Assembly: GCA_040219235.1 (NCBI GenBank)
Contig: JAVJSV010000011.1
Location: forward strand, 1 to 64,000
From: Rhodospirillaceae bacterium
GTDB taxonomy: Bacteria > Pseudomonadota > Alphaproteobacteria > Rhodospirillales > Rhodospirillaceae
Reading direction: 5' to 3'
DNA length: 64,000 nt
Under the pieces are notes generated by a model. That model had not been told where the DNA came from. It did no database searches and saw only the letters and a program-made list of their open reading frames with translations. Positions 9,495 through 17,966 of this stretch are shown here, one piece after another (the first letter of the stretch is position 1; each line of letters begins with the position of its first letter). The position numbers and the translations under genes were made by a program.

Positions 9495-10853
9495 TCACGC
9501 TAACGCGAGCTTGGCCTCAATTTTCTCAATCTCGGCATCAACAATGGCGACATAACGCTCCATGTTCAGCTCGGTGAACACTTCTCCGGCTTGCTGAAAA
9601 GCGTCTGCAGCTTTGGCGAGAATGGCCATATTGCCTTGGGCTTCGCCTTTTTCCTTAAGCGCCGCACCAAGATTGGCCAGGGTGGTTGCCCATACCAAGG
9701 GGGCCTTGGTCCGAGTCCACACGCTGGCGATAGACAGGAACACCTGAATGGCTTTATCAAATAGGTCAGGCGCTTTACTTAATTTGCCCATGGTCAGAAG
9801 GAGGCCGCCGAGAGAATTTTGAATATCCGCCCAGCGCACCGGATGTTCCGTCAAGGTCCAGACCCGGGTCGCATCTGTCATGGCCTCGGAGGCTTGTTGC
9901 AACAGACTGATGTCTTCGTCGGCCAAAGCAAGACCATGCAGGGCCAAGCCCAGTCTCACGTTCAGGGCCGCCCACGTATCTGGAAACTCGGACCGGTCCA
10001 CCATACTCACCGCTGTCCGGTAATAATCCACGGTTTTGGTTGGCAGCTTGGTGCCTGGTTTCAAATCACCAATGACAGCCATGGCGTCGGCAATCCGTGC
10101 GCCAATAATGGCCTCTTCATGGGGCGGAAAGGCATCTTTGCCCATGATCAAAGTTGCCCGGCTTAGTGAAACTGCTTTCTCAAGTGTTTTAATGTCACCA
10201 GTTGCGGCCCCCTGTAGCAACAAAATGGCACCATAGGCGCTGAGCGCGGTCGCCCCTTCGGCAACGGTGCCAGAGCGGTCACCATCTGCCAGATTGCGTA
10301 CCGCTGGCATCAGTGGCTCTAGCAGCGCCCGTCGAGCTTGATATTGCGCGCCCGTTTCCAGGTCAGCGATGGCCAGGGCGCAGGCGAAAACAAGATCGCT
10401 GTAACTGTCAGGAAACAAGGCTGGCACCTCCAGCCTATCAATAGAGGTCCATGTGGAGGCCCCTGGCTGCACGGCGACGGATTTGCTCATAAACCTGAGC
10501 CGCCAGCCGCCAGTTTTAGTTGTATCGCCCCAGATCAGCAGATCGGCGTTGTGGCGTTTAAGCCAGGCTGCGCCAAGCTCGCCCGCCATGGAGAGAGAAG
10601 ATGGTAAAAATGTATCTGCCTTTGATGATGTCAGCGCGCGGTCAAGAACCTGAACCTTAAGGCCCAGCCGTCCCGACAGTCGCGTCGCAATATGCTGGGC
10701 AGATTGACCCGTTGCGTCCCCGGCCATAGGGCAGATCAAAAGCGTTAATGGTTCGACCGCGTAGAACACTTCCTCAGGATCATAAAGCTCCAAAGTTGAG
10801 TCAGCGTCTGTTGGCTGGCCTTTCAGGCGGTCAATAAAGGCCGTTAAGATCAT
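9495..10853 (-). CDS. TPR-like repeat protein of unknown function
   Basis: A 452-residue protein with no obvious signal peptide. The N-terminal ~180 residues (LTLLICPMAGDATGQSAQHIATRL, ADLLIWGDT) resemble a nucleotide- or ligand-binding alpha/beta region seen in predicted periplasmic or cytoplasmic sensor proteins. The C-terminal half is all helical with tetratricopeptide-like repeats: WAALNVRLGLALHGLAL, WADIQNSLGGLLLTMGK and WATTLANLGAALKEKGEA, each starting at a Trp-Ala. It is probably a scaffold or interaction protein. It is convergent with acs, and no partner is clear. Confidence 0.6.
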   Translation of the reverse strand: MILTAFIDRLKGQPTDADSTLELYDPEEVFYAVEPLTLLICPMAGDATGQSAQHIATRLSGRLGLKVQVLDRALTSSKADTFLPSSLSMAGELGAAWLKRHNADLLIWGDTTKTGGWRLRFMSKSVAVQPGASTWTSIDRLEVPALFPDSYSDLVFACALAIADLETGAQYQARRALLEPLMPAVRNLADGDRSGTVAEGATALSAYGAILLLQGAATGDIKTLEKAVSLSRATLIMGKDAFPPHEEAIIGARIADAMAVIGDLKPGTKLPTKTVDYYRTAVSMVDRSEFPDTWAALNVRLGLALHGLALADEDISLLQQASEAMTDATRVWTLTEHPVRWADIQNSLGGLLLTMGKLSKAPDLFDKAIQVFLSIASVWTRTKAPLVWATTLANLGAALKEKGEAQGNMAILAKAADAFQQAGEVFTELNMERYVAIVDAEIEKIEAKLALA

Positions 10854-10995
10854 GGTTTAACTTCACTGCCTAAGTCTCTGATGTTTGTTTTTACGCAGAC
10901 ATCTGTGGATAACAGGAATCGTGTTTATATCTCATATCATTAGCGGCATCTGCTTAATGAAGACTTTAAATTAACTTGCGGAGCGCCACAGGCTG

Positions 10996-11190
10996 CTAAA
11001 AATCTGAACAGCGTCCTTTTTGCTCCCAATCGCCAAAACGTGTTGGTTCTGGACCCTTCGGGCCGCCGATCTCTGAGGTTCTATCAGCGCCAGATTTAGG
11101 GTCTTGTTCTGCTTTCACCTGTGCCTTGCCTGTGACCTTATCTTTGGCAGGTAGTTTCGCATTTGGTGTTTCTGAAGGTGAATTCGACAT
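10996..11190 (-). CDS. SDHAF4-like succinate dehydrogenase assembly factor (DUF1674)
   Basis: A 64-residue polar protein ending in [18 protein letters not shown] followed by KGRCSDF, the hallmark C-terminus of the DUF1674/SDHAF4 family. In mitochondria this factor binds flavinated SdhA and helps its assembly; a like role here is inferred. The ATG at 11190 follows AAGGGAACATG, which gives a good ribosome-site spacing; ATG 11193 is one codon upstream. It is divergent from htpX with 92 bp between. Confidence 0.88.
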   Translation of the reverse strand: MSNSPSETPNAKLPAKDKVTGKAQVKAEQDPKSGADRTSEIGGPKGPEPTRFGDWEQKGRCSDF

Positions 11191-11282
11191 CATGTTCCCT
11201 TGCGTTTCTAGCTTCAGCACATAAATCAGGTTACGTCGTCTCACACATATGGTGTGGGCCATCAACAGGCAAGGAATTGTCC

Positions 11283-12218
11283 ATGAATACCTTTCGGGTC
11301 GGTTTGCTGCTGGCGGCTATGACGGGTTTGTTCCTCGCTGTCGGATTCCTCTTGGGCGGGGAAGCCGGCATGTTGATTGCGTTCTGCGTGGCATTGGGCA
11401 TGAACGCTTTTGCCTATTGGAATTCTGACAAAGTGGTGTTGCGCATGTACGGCGCGCGCCAGGTTGATCGGGCCGCTGCACCGGAATTTTATGGTTTGGT
11501 TGAGCAGTTGGCCAATAAGGCTCATTTGCCCATGCCCAAGGTCTTTATTATGGAGACCGATCAGCCCAATGCGTTTGCTACAGGGCGTAATCCTGAAAAT
11601 GCGGCCGTTGCGGCAACAACCGGCCTGATGCGCATTCTCAGTCGTGAGGAGTTGGCTGGCGTCATGGCGCATGAGCTTGCGCATATCAAAAACCGCGACA
11701 CCTTGGTTATGACAGTGACAGCAACCTTGGCGGGGGCGATTGGTATGTTGGCGAATTTTGCCATGTTTTTTGGCGGTCGTCGCGACAGTCGTTTGGGCAT
11801 CATCGGCGTGTTAGCGGTCGCCATTTTGGCACCGTTAACAGCAACGCTGGTTCAGATGGCGATTTCAAGAACCCGCGAATACGGTGCCGATCGTGGCGGT
11901 GCTGAAATTTGCGGCAATCCCGGTTGGTTGGCGTCTGCGCTGGCGAAACTGGAGCAAGGTTCGCGTCAGATCGACAACAATGTGGCGGAAGCCAATCCGG
12001 CCACAGCCCACCTGTTTATCGTTAATCCGTTGCACGCCCACGCCGCTGACAGTCTGTTCTCAACCCATCCAAAAACCGCTAATCGGATTGCCAAGCTGGA
12101 ATCGTTGGGCGGGGCTCGCACTCCACCGTCAGCAAGTTCCTCAAGCTCCTCAAGCCGGGGGTCGGTGCCGCGCAGTGGGTCTGGTCCAGCAAGAACGGGC
12201 CGTGGACGCTGGGCTTAA
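11283..12218 (+). CDS. htpX: Membrane zinc metalloprotease HtpX
   Basis: An M48-family inner-membrane protease involved in quality control of membrane proteins. The 311-residue protein has two N-terminal membrane segments (residues about 5-50), the zinc motif HELAH in [13 protein letters not shown], two further hydrophobic segments, and the third-ligand helix in [15 protein letters not shown]. It has a Ser-rich C-terminal tail with a 9-bp coding duplication (TCCTCAAGC twice), then basic residues. AAGGAA precedes ATG 11283, where the first membrane helix begins; the longer upstream reading is not supported. Confidence 0.95.
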   Translation: MNTFRVGLLLAAMTGLFLAVGFLLGGEAGMLIAFCVALGMNAFAYWNSDKVVLRMYGARQVDRAAAPEFYGLVEQLANKAHLPMPKVFIMETDQPNAFATGRNPENAAVAATTGLMRILSREELAGVMAHELAHIKNRDTLVMTVTATLAGAIGMLANFAMFFGGRRDSRLGIIGVLAVAILAPLTATLVQMAISRTREYGADRGGAEICGNPGWLASALAKLEQGSRQIDNNVAEANPATAHLFIVNPLHAHAADSLFSTHPKTANRIAKLESLGGARTPPSASSSSSSSRGSVPRSGSGPARTGRGRWA

Positions 12219-12264
12219 GCCCAGTGGGCCAAGGGGGCTTAAACCCGCTTTTCAATCGAGCGGC

Positions 12265-12447
12265 TTAGGGCGCTTTTGGTCCGAAGAGGAACCAGAGGAT
12301 CAGGCCCAAAATCGGAAGCAGCAGGATCAGCACAATCCATAAAACTTTAGAACCCGTCGAAGCCGTGCTTTGGACGGTTTTGACAACTGCGTAAACGTCT
12401 GCGATCAGAATAAGAAGGCCAAAAAGGCCGCCGGTTTCAACGCCCAT
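12265..12447 (-). CDS. Small PLDc_N-type membrane protein
   Basis: A 60-residue protein with two hydrophobic segments: residues ~7-23 (GLFGLLILIADVYAVVK) and ~37-58 (LWIVLILLLPILGLILWFLF), ending GPKAP. This matches the phospholipase-D N-terminal-type (PF13396) fold in which Pro-x-x-Gly-x-x-x-x-W is conserved. Function is unknown; stand-alone copies are common in proteobacteria. It is convergent with htpX. Confidence 0.75.
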   Translation of the reverse strand: MGVETGGLFGLLILIADVYAVVKTVQSTASTGSKVLWIVLILLLPILGLILWFLFGPKAP

Positions 12448-12463
12448 AGGGACTTACTCCATA

Positions 12464-12495
12464 TTAGATAATCGTCACGTTAGATAATCGTCACG
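12464..12495. repeat. 16-bp tandem duplication
   Basis: TTAGATAATCGTCACG occurs twice back to back at 12464-12479 and 12480-12495, in the gap between the FAD oxidoreductase end and the small membrane-protein start. On the minus strand it lies in the leader of the latter. Confidence 0.9.
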
Positions 12496-12525
12496 ATCGC
12501 TAGTTTAGTGGCTTGTAAGAGAAAG

Positions 12526-13971
12526 TCACTCCGCCGCCGCGTGTGTTTTTTCTTCAAGCGGCAGAAGCGATTGCCCCAGCATCCTGCCAAAGGTCAACGC
12601 TGGCGTGACCAGCATGCCACCACAGAACGAGCTTCCCATCATCGCGCCTTGTCCGATTGACTCGCCGGCCGCGTAAAGTCCGGCTATGGGGGTGCCATTT
12701 TCCCGAATCACGCGCAACTGAGTGTCGACTTTCAGTCCCACGGTGCTTGAGACGGACATGGCTTGTGATCTGATCGCGTAAAAAGGGGCCTGGTTAACGG
12801 GCCGCGGCATGTTTTGACGGCCAAATGCATCTTTTCCGGACGCTTGTCCAATGTTGAAGGCGTCCACGGTTGCTTTCAGAGCATCTTCCGGCAGCCCTGC
12901 TTTTTCAGCCAGCGCGGCAATGCTGTCCGCGACATAAAACATCGGCTCTCCCGCCTCCGCAGCGCATCTGATGTCAGCGGCGGTCACATCCGGAAACAAC
13001 GGTGGAGCCTCCTCCAAAGTCTTTGCGTCAAATACGATCCAGTGGCGAAGATGCGGTTGCTGCTGAATCGTGTGTTCGCGCACATCGACACTTGGTTCAT
13101 CCTCTCTCATAAAGCGCTGGCCATGGGCATTCACATATATCTCCCATGGCATCCGCCGTTCTGGCCAATGGACCTGACGCCAACGGACCTTGCTGGGTAC
13201 GTCATAGGTTTGCATCACCACGCCAAAACTCGTCAGATAGTTCTTGTGGCCCCAAGCGGTTCCCCCAGCGCTCAGGCCCAGGTTAAGTCCGTCCCCGACA
13301 CAATAAGGGTAAGAATGGTCGCCGTAGGCGGGGTGTCCGCTTAGGTCTTTGTACATTTGCCCGTTGGCGACATAGCCACCGGCGGCTATGAGCACCGCCC
13401 CGGCTGTATATGTCACGCTGTCTTGACCTTGAGTCTGGGCAACCACCCCGGAGACGGCGCCGTTGTCAGACCACACAAGCTCTGACACGCGCGTATTTAA
13501 TTTAAGAGTGACCCGTCCGCTGGCCACTGCCGCTTCAAATGGGGGTTTGAGAGCGGCCAAAATTGATTTCCCTAAAGCCTCACCCCAGACATAACGATGC
13601 ACGCTATAGGGTTCGTGGGCTTGGCCTTTAACGGGGTGCGCGGGCAAAGGTTTGAAGCTGATGGACTCGAGCCAATCCAATGTCGCCGCCGCATTTTCAA
13701 CCGCAAGTCCGGCAATATCCCGGTCGGCGGTATTTTTTGAAATACGCATGATGTCGTCGATATGCTGCTTCGGGCTGTCCTTAATGCCTTTTTCTTTTTG
13801 CAGCCGTGTGCCTGCAGCACTCATCTGGCCGGAACTGAGATGAAGCGTGCCACCAATCTCGGGGGCGGCATCCAGCACCAGTATTCTGTCGCTGCGCTCG
13901 GCGGCAAAAATCGCAGCCGGTAAACCCGCAGTGCCGGCGCCAATGATAATCACGTCCCAGTCTTGGCTCAT
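12526..13971 (-). CDS. FAD-dependent oxidoreductase, fumarate reductase flavoprotein-like
   Basis: A 481-residue flavoprotein starting MSQDWDVIIIGAGTAGLPAA, the dinucleotide-binding fold with GxGxxG at residues 12-17. ILVLDAAPEIGGTLHLSSGQ and a late AAGESIGQGAMMGSSFCGGM segment fit the FAD_binding_2 group (fumarate reductase, ketosteroid dehydrogenase, urocanate reductase). No Sec or Tat signal is present, so it should be cytoplasmic. AAGGAGA eight bases before ATG 13971 decides the start over the upstream ATG at 13989. Substrate unknown. Its start is preceded by an orphan coding fragment on the same strand. Confidence 0.85.
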   Translation of the reverse strand: MSQDWDVIIIGAGTAGLPAAIFAAERSDRILVLDAAPEIGGTLHLSSGQMSAAGTRLQKEKGIKDSPKQHIDDIMRISKNTADRDIAGLAVENAAATLDWLESISFKPLPAHPVKGQAHEPYSVHRYVWGEALGKSILAALKPPFEAAVASGRVTLKLNTRVSELVWSDNGAVSGVVAQTQGQDSVTYTAGAVLIAAGGYVANGQMYKDLSGHPAYGDHSYPYCVGDGLNLGLSAGGTAWGHKNYLTSFGVVMQTYDVPSKVRWRQVHWPERRMPWEIYVNAHGQRFMREDEPSVDVREHTIQQQPHLRHWIVFDAKTLEEAPPLFPDVTAADIRCAAEAGEPMFYVADSIAALAEKAGLPEDALKATVDAFNIGQASGKDAFGRQNMPRPVNQAPFYAIRSQAMSVSSTVGLKVDTQLRVIRENGTPIAGLYAAGESIGQGAMMGSSFCGGMLVTPALTFGRMLGQSLLPLEEKTHAAAE

Positions 13972-13985
13972 ACCTGATCTCTCCT

Positions 13986-14120
13986 TCATGTATAGTGTCG
14001 CATCATACGCGGTGTGGCCGTGCCGTCACGGTTGCCGCGCGCGATGGTCCCTGACCGAACGATGGTGGCGGGCTTGTCTTTGCCCTTGACCTGGATGTTG
14101 AAGCCATCGACCGTCCATCT
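13986..14120 (-). pseudogene. Orphan C-terminal coding fragment
   Basis: The minus-strand frame from 14120 to a TGA at 13988-13986 reads WTVDGFNIQVKGKDKPATIV and on to PRMMRHYT. It has strong codon order but no start codon before the final two Met residues, and a TAA just upstream. Its stop overlaps the ribosome-site region of the FAD gene, as in an operon. I read it as the tail of a gene whose 5' part was lost where the hydrolase pair now begins. The family was not recognised. Confidence 0.35.
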
Positions 14121-14966
14121 ATGATTTTACAAAATGTCCCCGTGCGGCGTCAGTATGTTGATGGCCGTTTTGGCCAGATTCATGTTCGTCTTGCTGGTCC
14201 AGCGGAACAAAACTGGGCCGCTCCGGTTTCGGATCAAGCGCCTCTTCCACTCGTGTGTTTGCATATGAGTCCCAACTCAAGCCGGATCTATCAAACCTTT
14301 CTTGGCCAAATGGGCAGGGACCGGTTGACCGTGGCGCCAGACACGCCTGGGTTTGGCGAATCAGACCCGCCCGCTGAACAGCCTGCAATCGCGGATTATG
14401 CGGCGGCCATGTTAGACGTTATGGATGCCTTAGGTTTGGCACAGGTCGATGTCATGGGATATCACACCGGCTCTGAAACCTGTGTCGAGCTTGCCCACCA
14501 GGCTCCGGATCGTATTCACAGGCTGGTGCTTACCTCGGCCCCGATTTTCAATGAAGCTGAATTGGATGGTTTTCGCACCCATTATGGCAAACCTGAACTG
14601 ACCGAAGACGGCAGCCATGTGGCTGAGAAGTGGCGGGCTTATTTGCGTTGGGCGGGTCCCGGTTGGACCCTGCAGCATGTGGCCGAACAGTTTGCCGATG
14701 CGCTGCGCCGTCCGGATATCGCATGGTGGGGCCATAACGCAGCCTTTGATTATCCCATGAAGGAAAAACTGCAACAGGTGCAGCAACCGGTTTTGGTCTT
14801 GAACCCGAACGATGATTTGGTTGAACACACACGGCGTGCGCACGGCATTCTAAAGAATGGCCGTATTCAGGAATTGCCCGATTGGGGACACGGCTTTTTA
14901 GATATTCACACGACTGAAACCTGCGCTCTTGTGCGCCAGTTTTTGGATGGTGAGATTAGTTTATGA
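14121..14966 (+). CDS. Alpha/beta hydrolase, His at nucleophile elbow (paralog 1)
   Basis: A 281-residue alpha/beta-hydrolase-fold protein: oxyanion region LVCLHMSPNSSRIY, strand-loop APDTPGFGESD, the elbow VMGYHTGSE, acid-loop VLNPNDDLVEHT, and catalytic-His region LPDWGHGFLD (His257). The usual Gly-x-Ser-x-Gly is Gly113-Tyr-His115-Thr-Gly117, so His replaces the serine nucleophile. Ser118 follows but is outside the elbow position. Its first ATG sits where the minus-strand fragment ends and no ribosome site is obvious. It overlaps paralog 2 by four bases (ATGA). Reaction unknown. Confidence 0.85.
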   Translation: MILQNVPVRRQYVDGRFGQIHVRLAGPAEQNWAAPVSDQAPLPLVCLHMSPNSSRIYQTFLGQMGRDRLTVAPDTPGFGESDPPAEQPAIADYAAAMLDVMDALGLAQVDVMGYHTGSETCVELAHQAPDRIHRLVLTSAPIFNEAELDGFRTHYGKPELTEDGSHVAEKWRAYLRWAGPGWTLQHVAEQFADALRRPDIAWWGHNAAFDYPMKEKLQQVQQPVLVLNPNDDLVEHTRRAHGILKNGRIQELPDWGHGFLDIHTTETCALVRQFLDGEISL

Positions 14967-15799
14967 CGAGCATCCCTACCGCTGTTCCTGTGCGCAAGGG
15001 ATATGTCGATGGCCGGTTTGGTCAAATTCATTATCGTATGGCGCAGCCTGATGCTGATTCAGCCTCTCCCTTAGGGGCACGCCCGCTCGTGTGCTTTCAC
15101 ATGAGCCCCTACGCAAGCATCATTTATGAGACGTTTCTAGCTGAGATGGGTCGCGATCGTATCGCTATCGCCATGGACACGCCTGGGTTTGGTGACTCTG
15201 ATCCATCATCAGCACCGCCAACCATTTCTGAGTACGCAGGAGCGGCCACTGATCTTATGGACGCGCTCGGCCTCACCAGCGTTGATCTTATGGGCTATCA
15301 CACCGGCTCTAAAATCGCTCTGGAAACAACTTTGCAAAACCCCGATCGGGTTCATCGCTTGGTTATGGTCTCAGCTCCGTTGTGGACGCCTGAGGAATTG
15401 GCGCAAATCAAAGCCCAACATGGGCCTGAACAATTGACTAAAGATGGGGCGCACGCTCAAGCATCATGGCAATCGGCTGTGCGATGGAGCATGCCAGGCC
15501 GCTCTTTGGACGACATTGGCAAGGTGTTTTGGGCGAAACTGTTGAACCCAGCTATCTCCTGGTGGGGGCACAACGCGGCTTTTGCCTATGACAGCGCGGC
15601 AGCGCTTCCGAAAATTGAACAGCCCATCCTCATTCTTAATCCGGAAGACGATGTCTGGGAGATGACCCCACGCGCCAAAAGCTTGCTCAAACACTCTGAA
15701 AGCCGCATTCACGATTTGCCTGGCTGGAGCCACGGATTCCTTGATCTGAAGACCCAAGAAACCGCCGCTATAGTTCGGGGCTTTCTGGATCGTGCCTAA
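14963..15799 (+). CDS. Alpha/beta hydrolase, His at nucleophile elbow (paralog 2)
   Basis: A 278-residue close paralog of the preceding gene. It shares VRKGYVDGRFGQIHYR, the oxyanion region LVCFHMSPYASIIYETF, MDTPGFGDSD, the elbow LMGYHTGSK (His113 at the nucleophile position), ISWWGHNAAF, ILNPEDDVWEMTPRA and LPGWSHGFLD. That both copies keep the His argues it is functional, not decay. Its start overlaps the previous stop, suggesting co-translation and possibly a heteromer. Soluble, with no signal peptide. Confidence 0.85.
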   Translation: MTSIPTAVPVRKGYVDGRFGQIHYRMAQPDADSASPLGARPLVCFHMSPYASIIYETFLAEMGRDRIAIAMDTPGFGDSDPSSAPPTISEYAGAATDLMDALGLTSVDLMGYHTGSKIALETTLQNPDRVHRLVMVSAPLWTPEELAQIKAQHGPEQLTKDGAHAQASWQSAVRWSMPGRSLDDIGKVFWAKLLNPAISWWGHNAAFAYDSAAALPKIEQPILILNPEDDVWEMTPRAKSLLKHSESRIHDLPGWSHGFLDLKTQETAAIVRGFLDRA

Positions 15800-15839
15800 C
15801 AGTCTACAACCCCACCCCATGATACCTAGGGAGATCACA

Positions 15840-16634
15840 ATGAGAATATTCTTACTGGCGATAACGTTGCTGCTTACCCCCCTGGTGGCAGTCGCAGCCC
15901 CAGCTTCAATTGGCGAAGAAGCGCTGGCCACTCTGCAAGATAAGAAAATCCTTCTGGCGGGCGCCACGGGAAACAATGGCAAACATATCCTCAAGCGTCT
16001 CGGGGATTTGGGTTTAGATGTGCGTGCTATGAGCCGCAATATCGAGGACGCCGCCGAAGAGTTTGGCAGCCAGTACGATTGGGTTGAGGCTGATGTCACG
16101 CAGCCCGAAACGCTCGCTAAAGCCGTTGAAGGTGTGGATATTGTTATTTCTGCTGTGGCGACAGCGTGGCCCATTGGCAGCAACCGCTCTGAGAAAGTTG
16201 ATTATGAAGGCACGATCAATCTATCCAAGGCGGCGAAGGCGGCAGGCGCAACACGATTTGTCATCATCACGTCGTCGTCTTCCGGCACTAAAGATCATTT
16301 CCTAAACACCATCGGTGGCGATGTCTTGATTTGGAAAGGCAAAGCTGAAGAGGTGCTGGTTGACTCTGGACTAGAGTACGTTGTGGTTGGGCCAGCTGGC
16401 ATTGATGACAGCCCGGGCGGAACGAAGGCCATAAAGCTGATTCCCCGCAGCGAATACGTTGCCGGTATGTCGATCGGTCGCGAAGATTTAGCGGCGGTCA
16501 CCATCGCAGCAGCGGGCCGCGCCGATGCAAACACCCGTGTCTTTACAGCAACCAATGCTGAAGGTCCGGCATCAGAGGATTGGCTCGACCTATTCGCAAC
16601 CGCACCAACAGAGTTAAATCTGCCTGATGACTGA
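15840..16634 (+). CDS. NAD(P)-binding Rossmann protein with an N-terminal signal peptide
   Basis: A 264-residue NmrA/atypical-SDR-like protein. The N-terminus MRIFLLAITLLLTPLVAVA followed by APAS is a clear Sec-type signal with an Ala-x-Ala site. After ~15 residues comes ILLAGATGNNGKHILKRL (GxxGxxG), VEADVTQPETLAKAVEGVD, and VIITSSSSGTKDHFL. Start 15840 is set by AGGGAG six bases upstream. Export would be odd for an NAD(P)-dependent fold, since free cofactor is not in the periplasm; a membrane-anchored cytoplasmic form is the alternative. It lies 40 bp after the hydrolase pair. Confidence 0.75.
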   Translation: MRIFLLAITLLLTPLVAVAAPASIGEEALATLQDKKILLAGATGNNGKHILKRLGDLGLDVRAMSRNIEDAAEEFGSQYDWVEADVTQPETLAKAVEGVDIVISAVATAWPIGSNRSEKVDYEGTINLSKAAKAAGATRFVIITSSSSGTKDHFLNTIGGDVLIWKGKAEEVLVDSGLEYVVVGPAGIDDSPGGTKAIKLIPRSEYVAGMSIGREDLAAVTIAAAGRADANTRVFTATNAEGPASEDWLDLFATAPTELNLPDD

Positions 16635-16643
16635 TCTTAAAAT

Positions 16644-17966
16644 ATGAGTCAGCGGCGCGCGGATTCCACAGCACAGCCTGACGCTCTAGCCTCACGCGCC
16701 GCAGCTCTTGTCTTGCTCGGTGGTGCTGTGCGCGAGGGCAAGTCTGTCGATAAACGGTTTCAGAAAATCGCTGGTAAGTTAGAGCCGCGTGATCGGGCTT
16801 TTGTACGTCATTTGGTTGCCACCACTTTGCGCCGTCTTGGTCAAATTGATGATGTTCTGAAGAACTTTACGACGCGCCCGCCGCCGCCGCAGGTTGAGGA
16901 TATTCTGAGATTGGGCGTGGCCCAGATGCTGTTTTTGGAAACCGCTTCGCACGCCGCTGTCGATACCTCGGTCAATATGGTCAAGCGGGTGCGGCAACCG
17001 CGTCTTACCGGATTGGTCAATGCTGTCCTGCGCAAAGTGGCGGCCAATGGCCAAACGATTATCGCTGAACAAAACTGGCCTCGCTTAAACACACCGGGGT
17101 GGCTCTGGGATGGCTGGACTAAGGCGTACAGTGAAACAACGGCGCATCGCCTTGGCGAGGCGCATTTGTTAGAAGCTCCGCTTGATCTGACACTTAAGGA
17201 TCCCGCGTCGGCGAAAGACTGGCCACAACAACTTGAGGCTGACTGCCTTCCTACGGGGTCACTGCGGCGCACCACCCCGGGGATGGTCCAAGACCTTCCA
17301 GGCTTTCAAGACGGAGCCTGGTGGGTTCAAGATGCGGCTGCGGCGTTGCCCGCACGTGTGCTGCTTCAAATGGTCGGCTCACAGGATCAGCTTTCTGTTG
17401 CTGATTTATGTTCAGCGCCGGGCGGGAAGACGCTGCAACTCGCTGCCGCAGGATGTGCGGTGACCTCGGTGGATTCTTCAGAACCGCGTCTTGCACGTGT
17501 CAGAGAGAATCTTGATCGCATGGGACTGAAAGCGAACGTTGTTAAAGCAGATGTCTTGCAATGGAAGCCACCAGAGTTGTTTCCGGCAATTCTGCTCGAC
17601 GCTCCCTGTTCCGCGACCGGTACACTGCGGCGCCATCCTGATCTCGGTTATCTAAAAAAACGCAAAGATGTGGTCGCCTATCCACAAATTCAAAGATCAC
17701 TGCTCGCACGGGCGGCTTCTTTCTTAGCCCCCGGCGGCACCTTGGTCTATGCGGTTTGCTCCCTTGAACCAGAAGAAGGACCAGGGGTTGTTGAAGCGGT
17801 TTTGGAAAACACAGGTTTGTCCCGTGTGCCTATAGACCCTGTGCAACTCGGCATAGACCCGACATGGCTTGATAGAGCCGGGGCCGTGCGCACTATGCCC
17901 TATTATTGGTCTGATCGCGGCGGCCTTGATGGCTTCTATATCGCAGCCCTAAAAAAGCAGGCTTAG
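16644..17966 (+). CDS. rsmB: 16S rRNA (cytosine-967-C5)-methyltransferase RsmB
   Basis: A 440-residue protein with an N-terminal NusB-like RNA-binding domain (RAAALVLLGGAVREGKSVDK, VEDILRLGVAQMLFLETASHAAVDTSV) and a C-terminal SAM-dependent domain. The latter has ADLCSAPGGKTLQLA (SAM loop), the catalytic Pro-Cys in LDAPCSATGTLRRHPD, and YAVCSLEPEEG with the second Cys. It methylates C967 of 16S rRNA. It starts 9 bp after the previous stop. Its end overlaps the phosphatase gene tail to tail. Confidence 0.95.
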   Translation: MSQRRADSTAQPDALASRAAALVLLGGAVREGKSVDKRFQKIAGKLEPRDRAFVRHLVATTLRRLGQIDDVLKNFTTRPPPPQVEDILRLGVAQMLFLETASHAAVDTSVNMVKRVRQPRLTGLVNAVLRKVAANGQTIIAEQNWPRLNTPGWLWDGWTKAYSETTAHRLGEAHLLEAPLDLTLKDPASAKDWPQQLEADCLPTGSLRRTTPGMVQDLPGFQDGAWWVQDAAAALPARVLLQMVGSQDQLSVADLCSAPGGKTLQLAAAGCAVTSVDSSEPRLARVRENLDRMGLKANVVKADVLQWKPPELFPAILLDAPCSATGTLRRHPDLGYLKKRKDVVAYPQIQRSLLARAASFLAPGGTLVYAVCSLEPEEGPGVVEAVLENTGLSRVPIDPVQLGIDPTWLDRAGAVRTMPYYWSDRGGLDGFYIAALKKQA

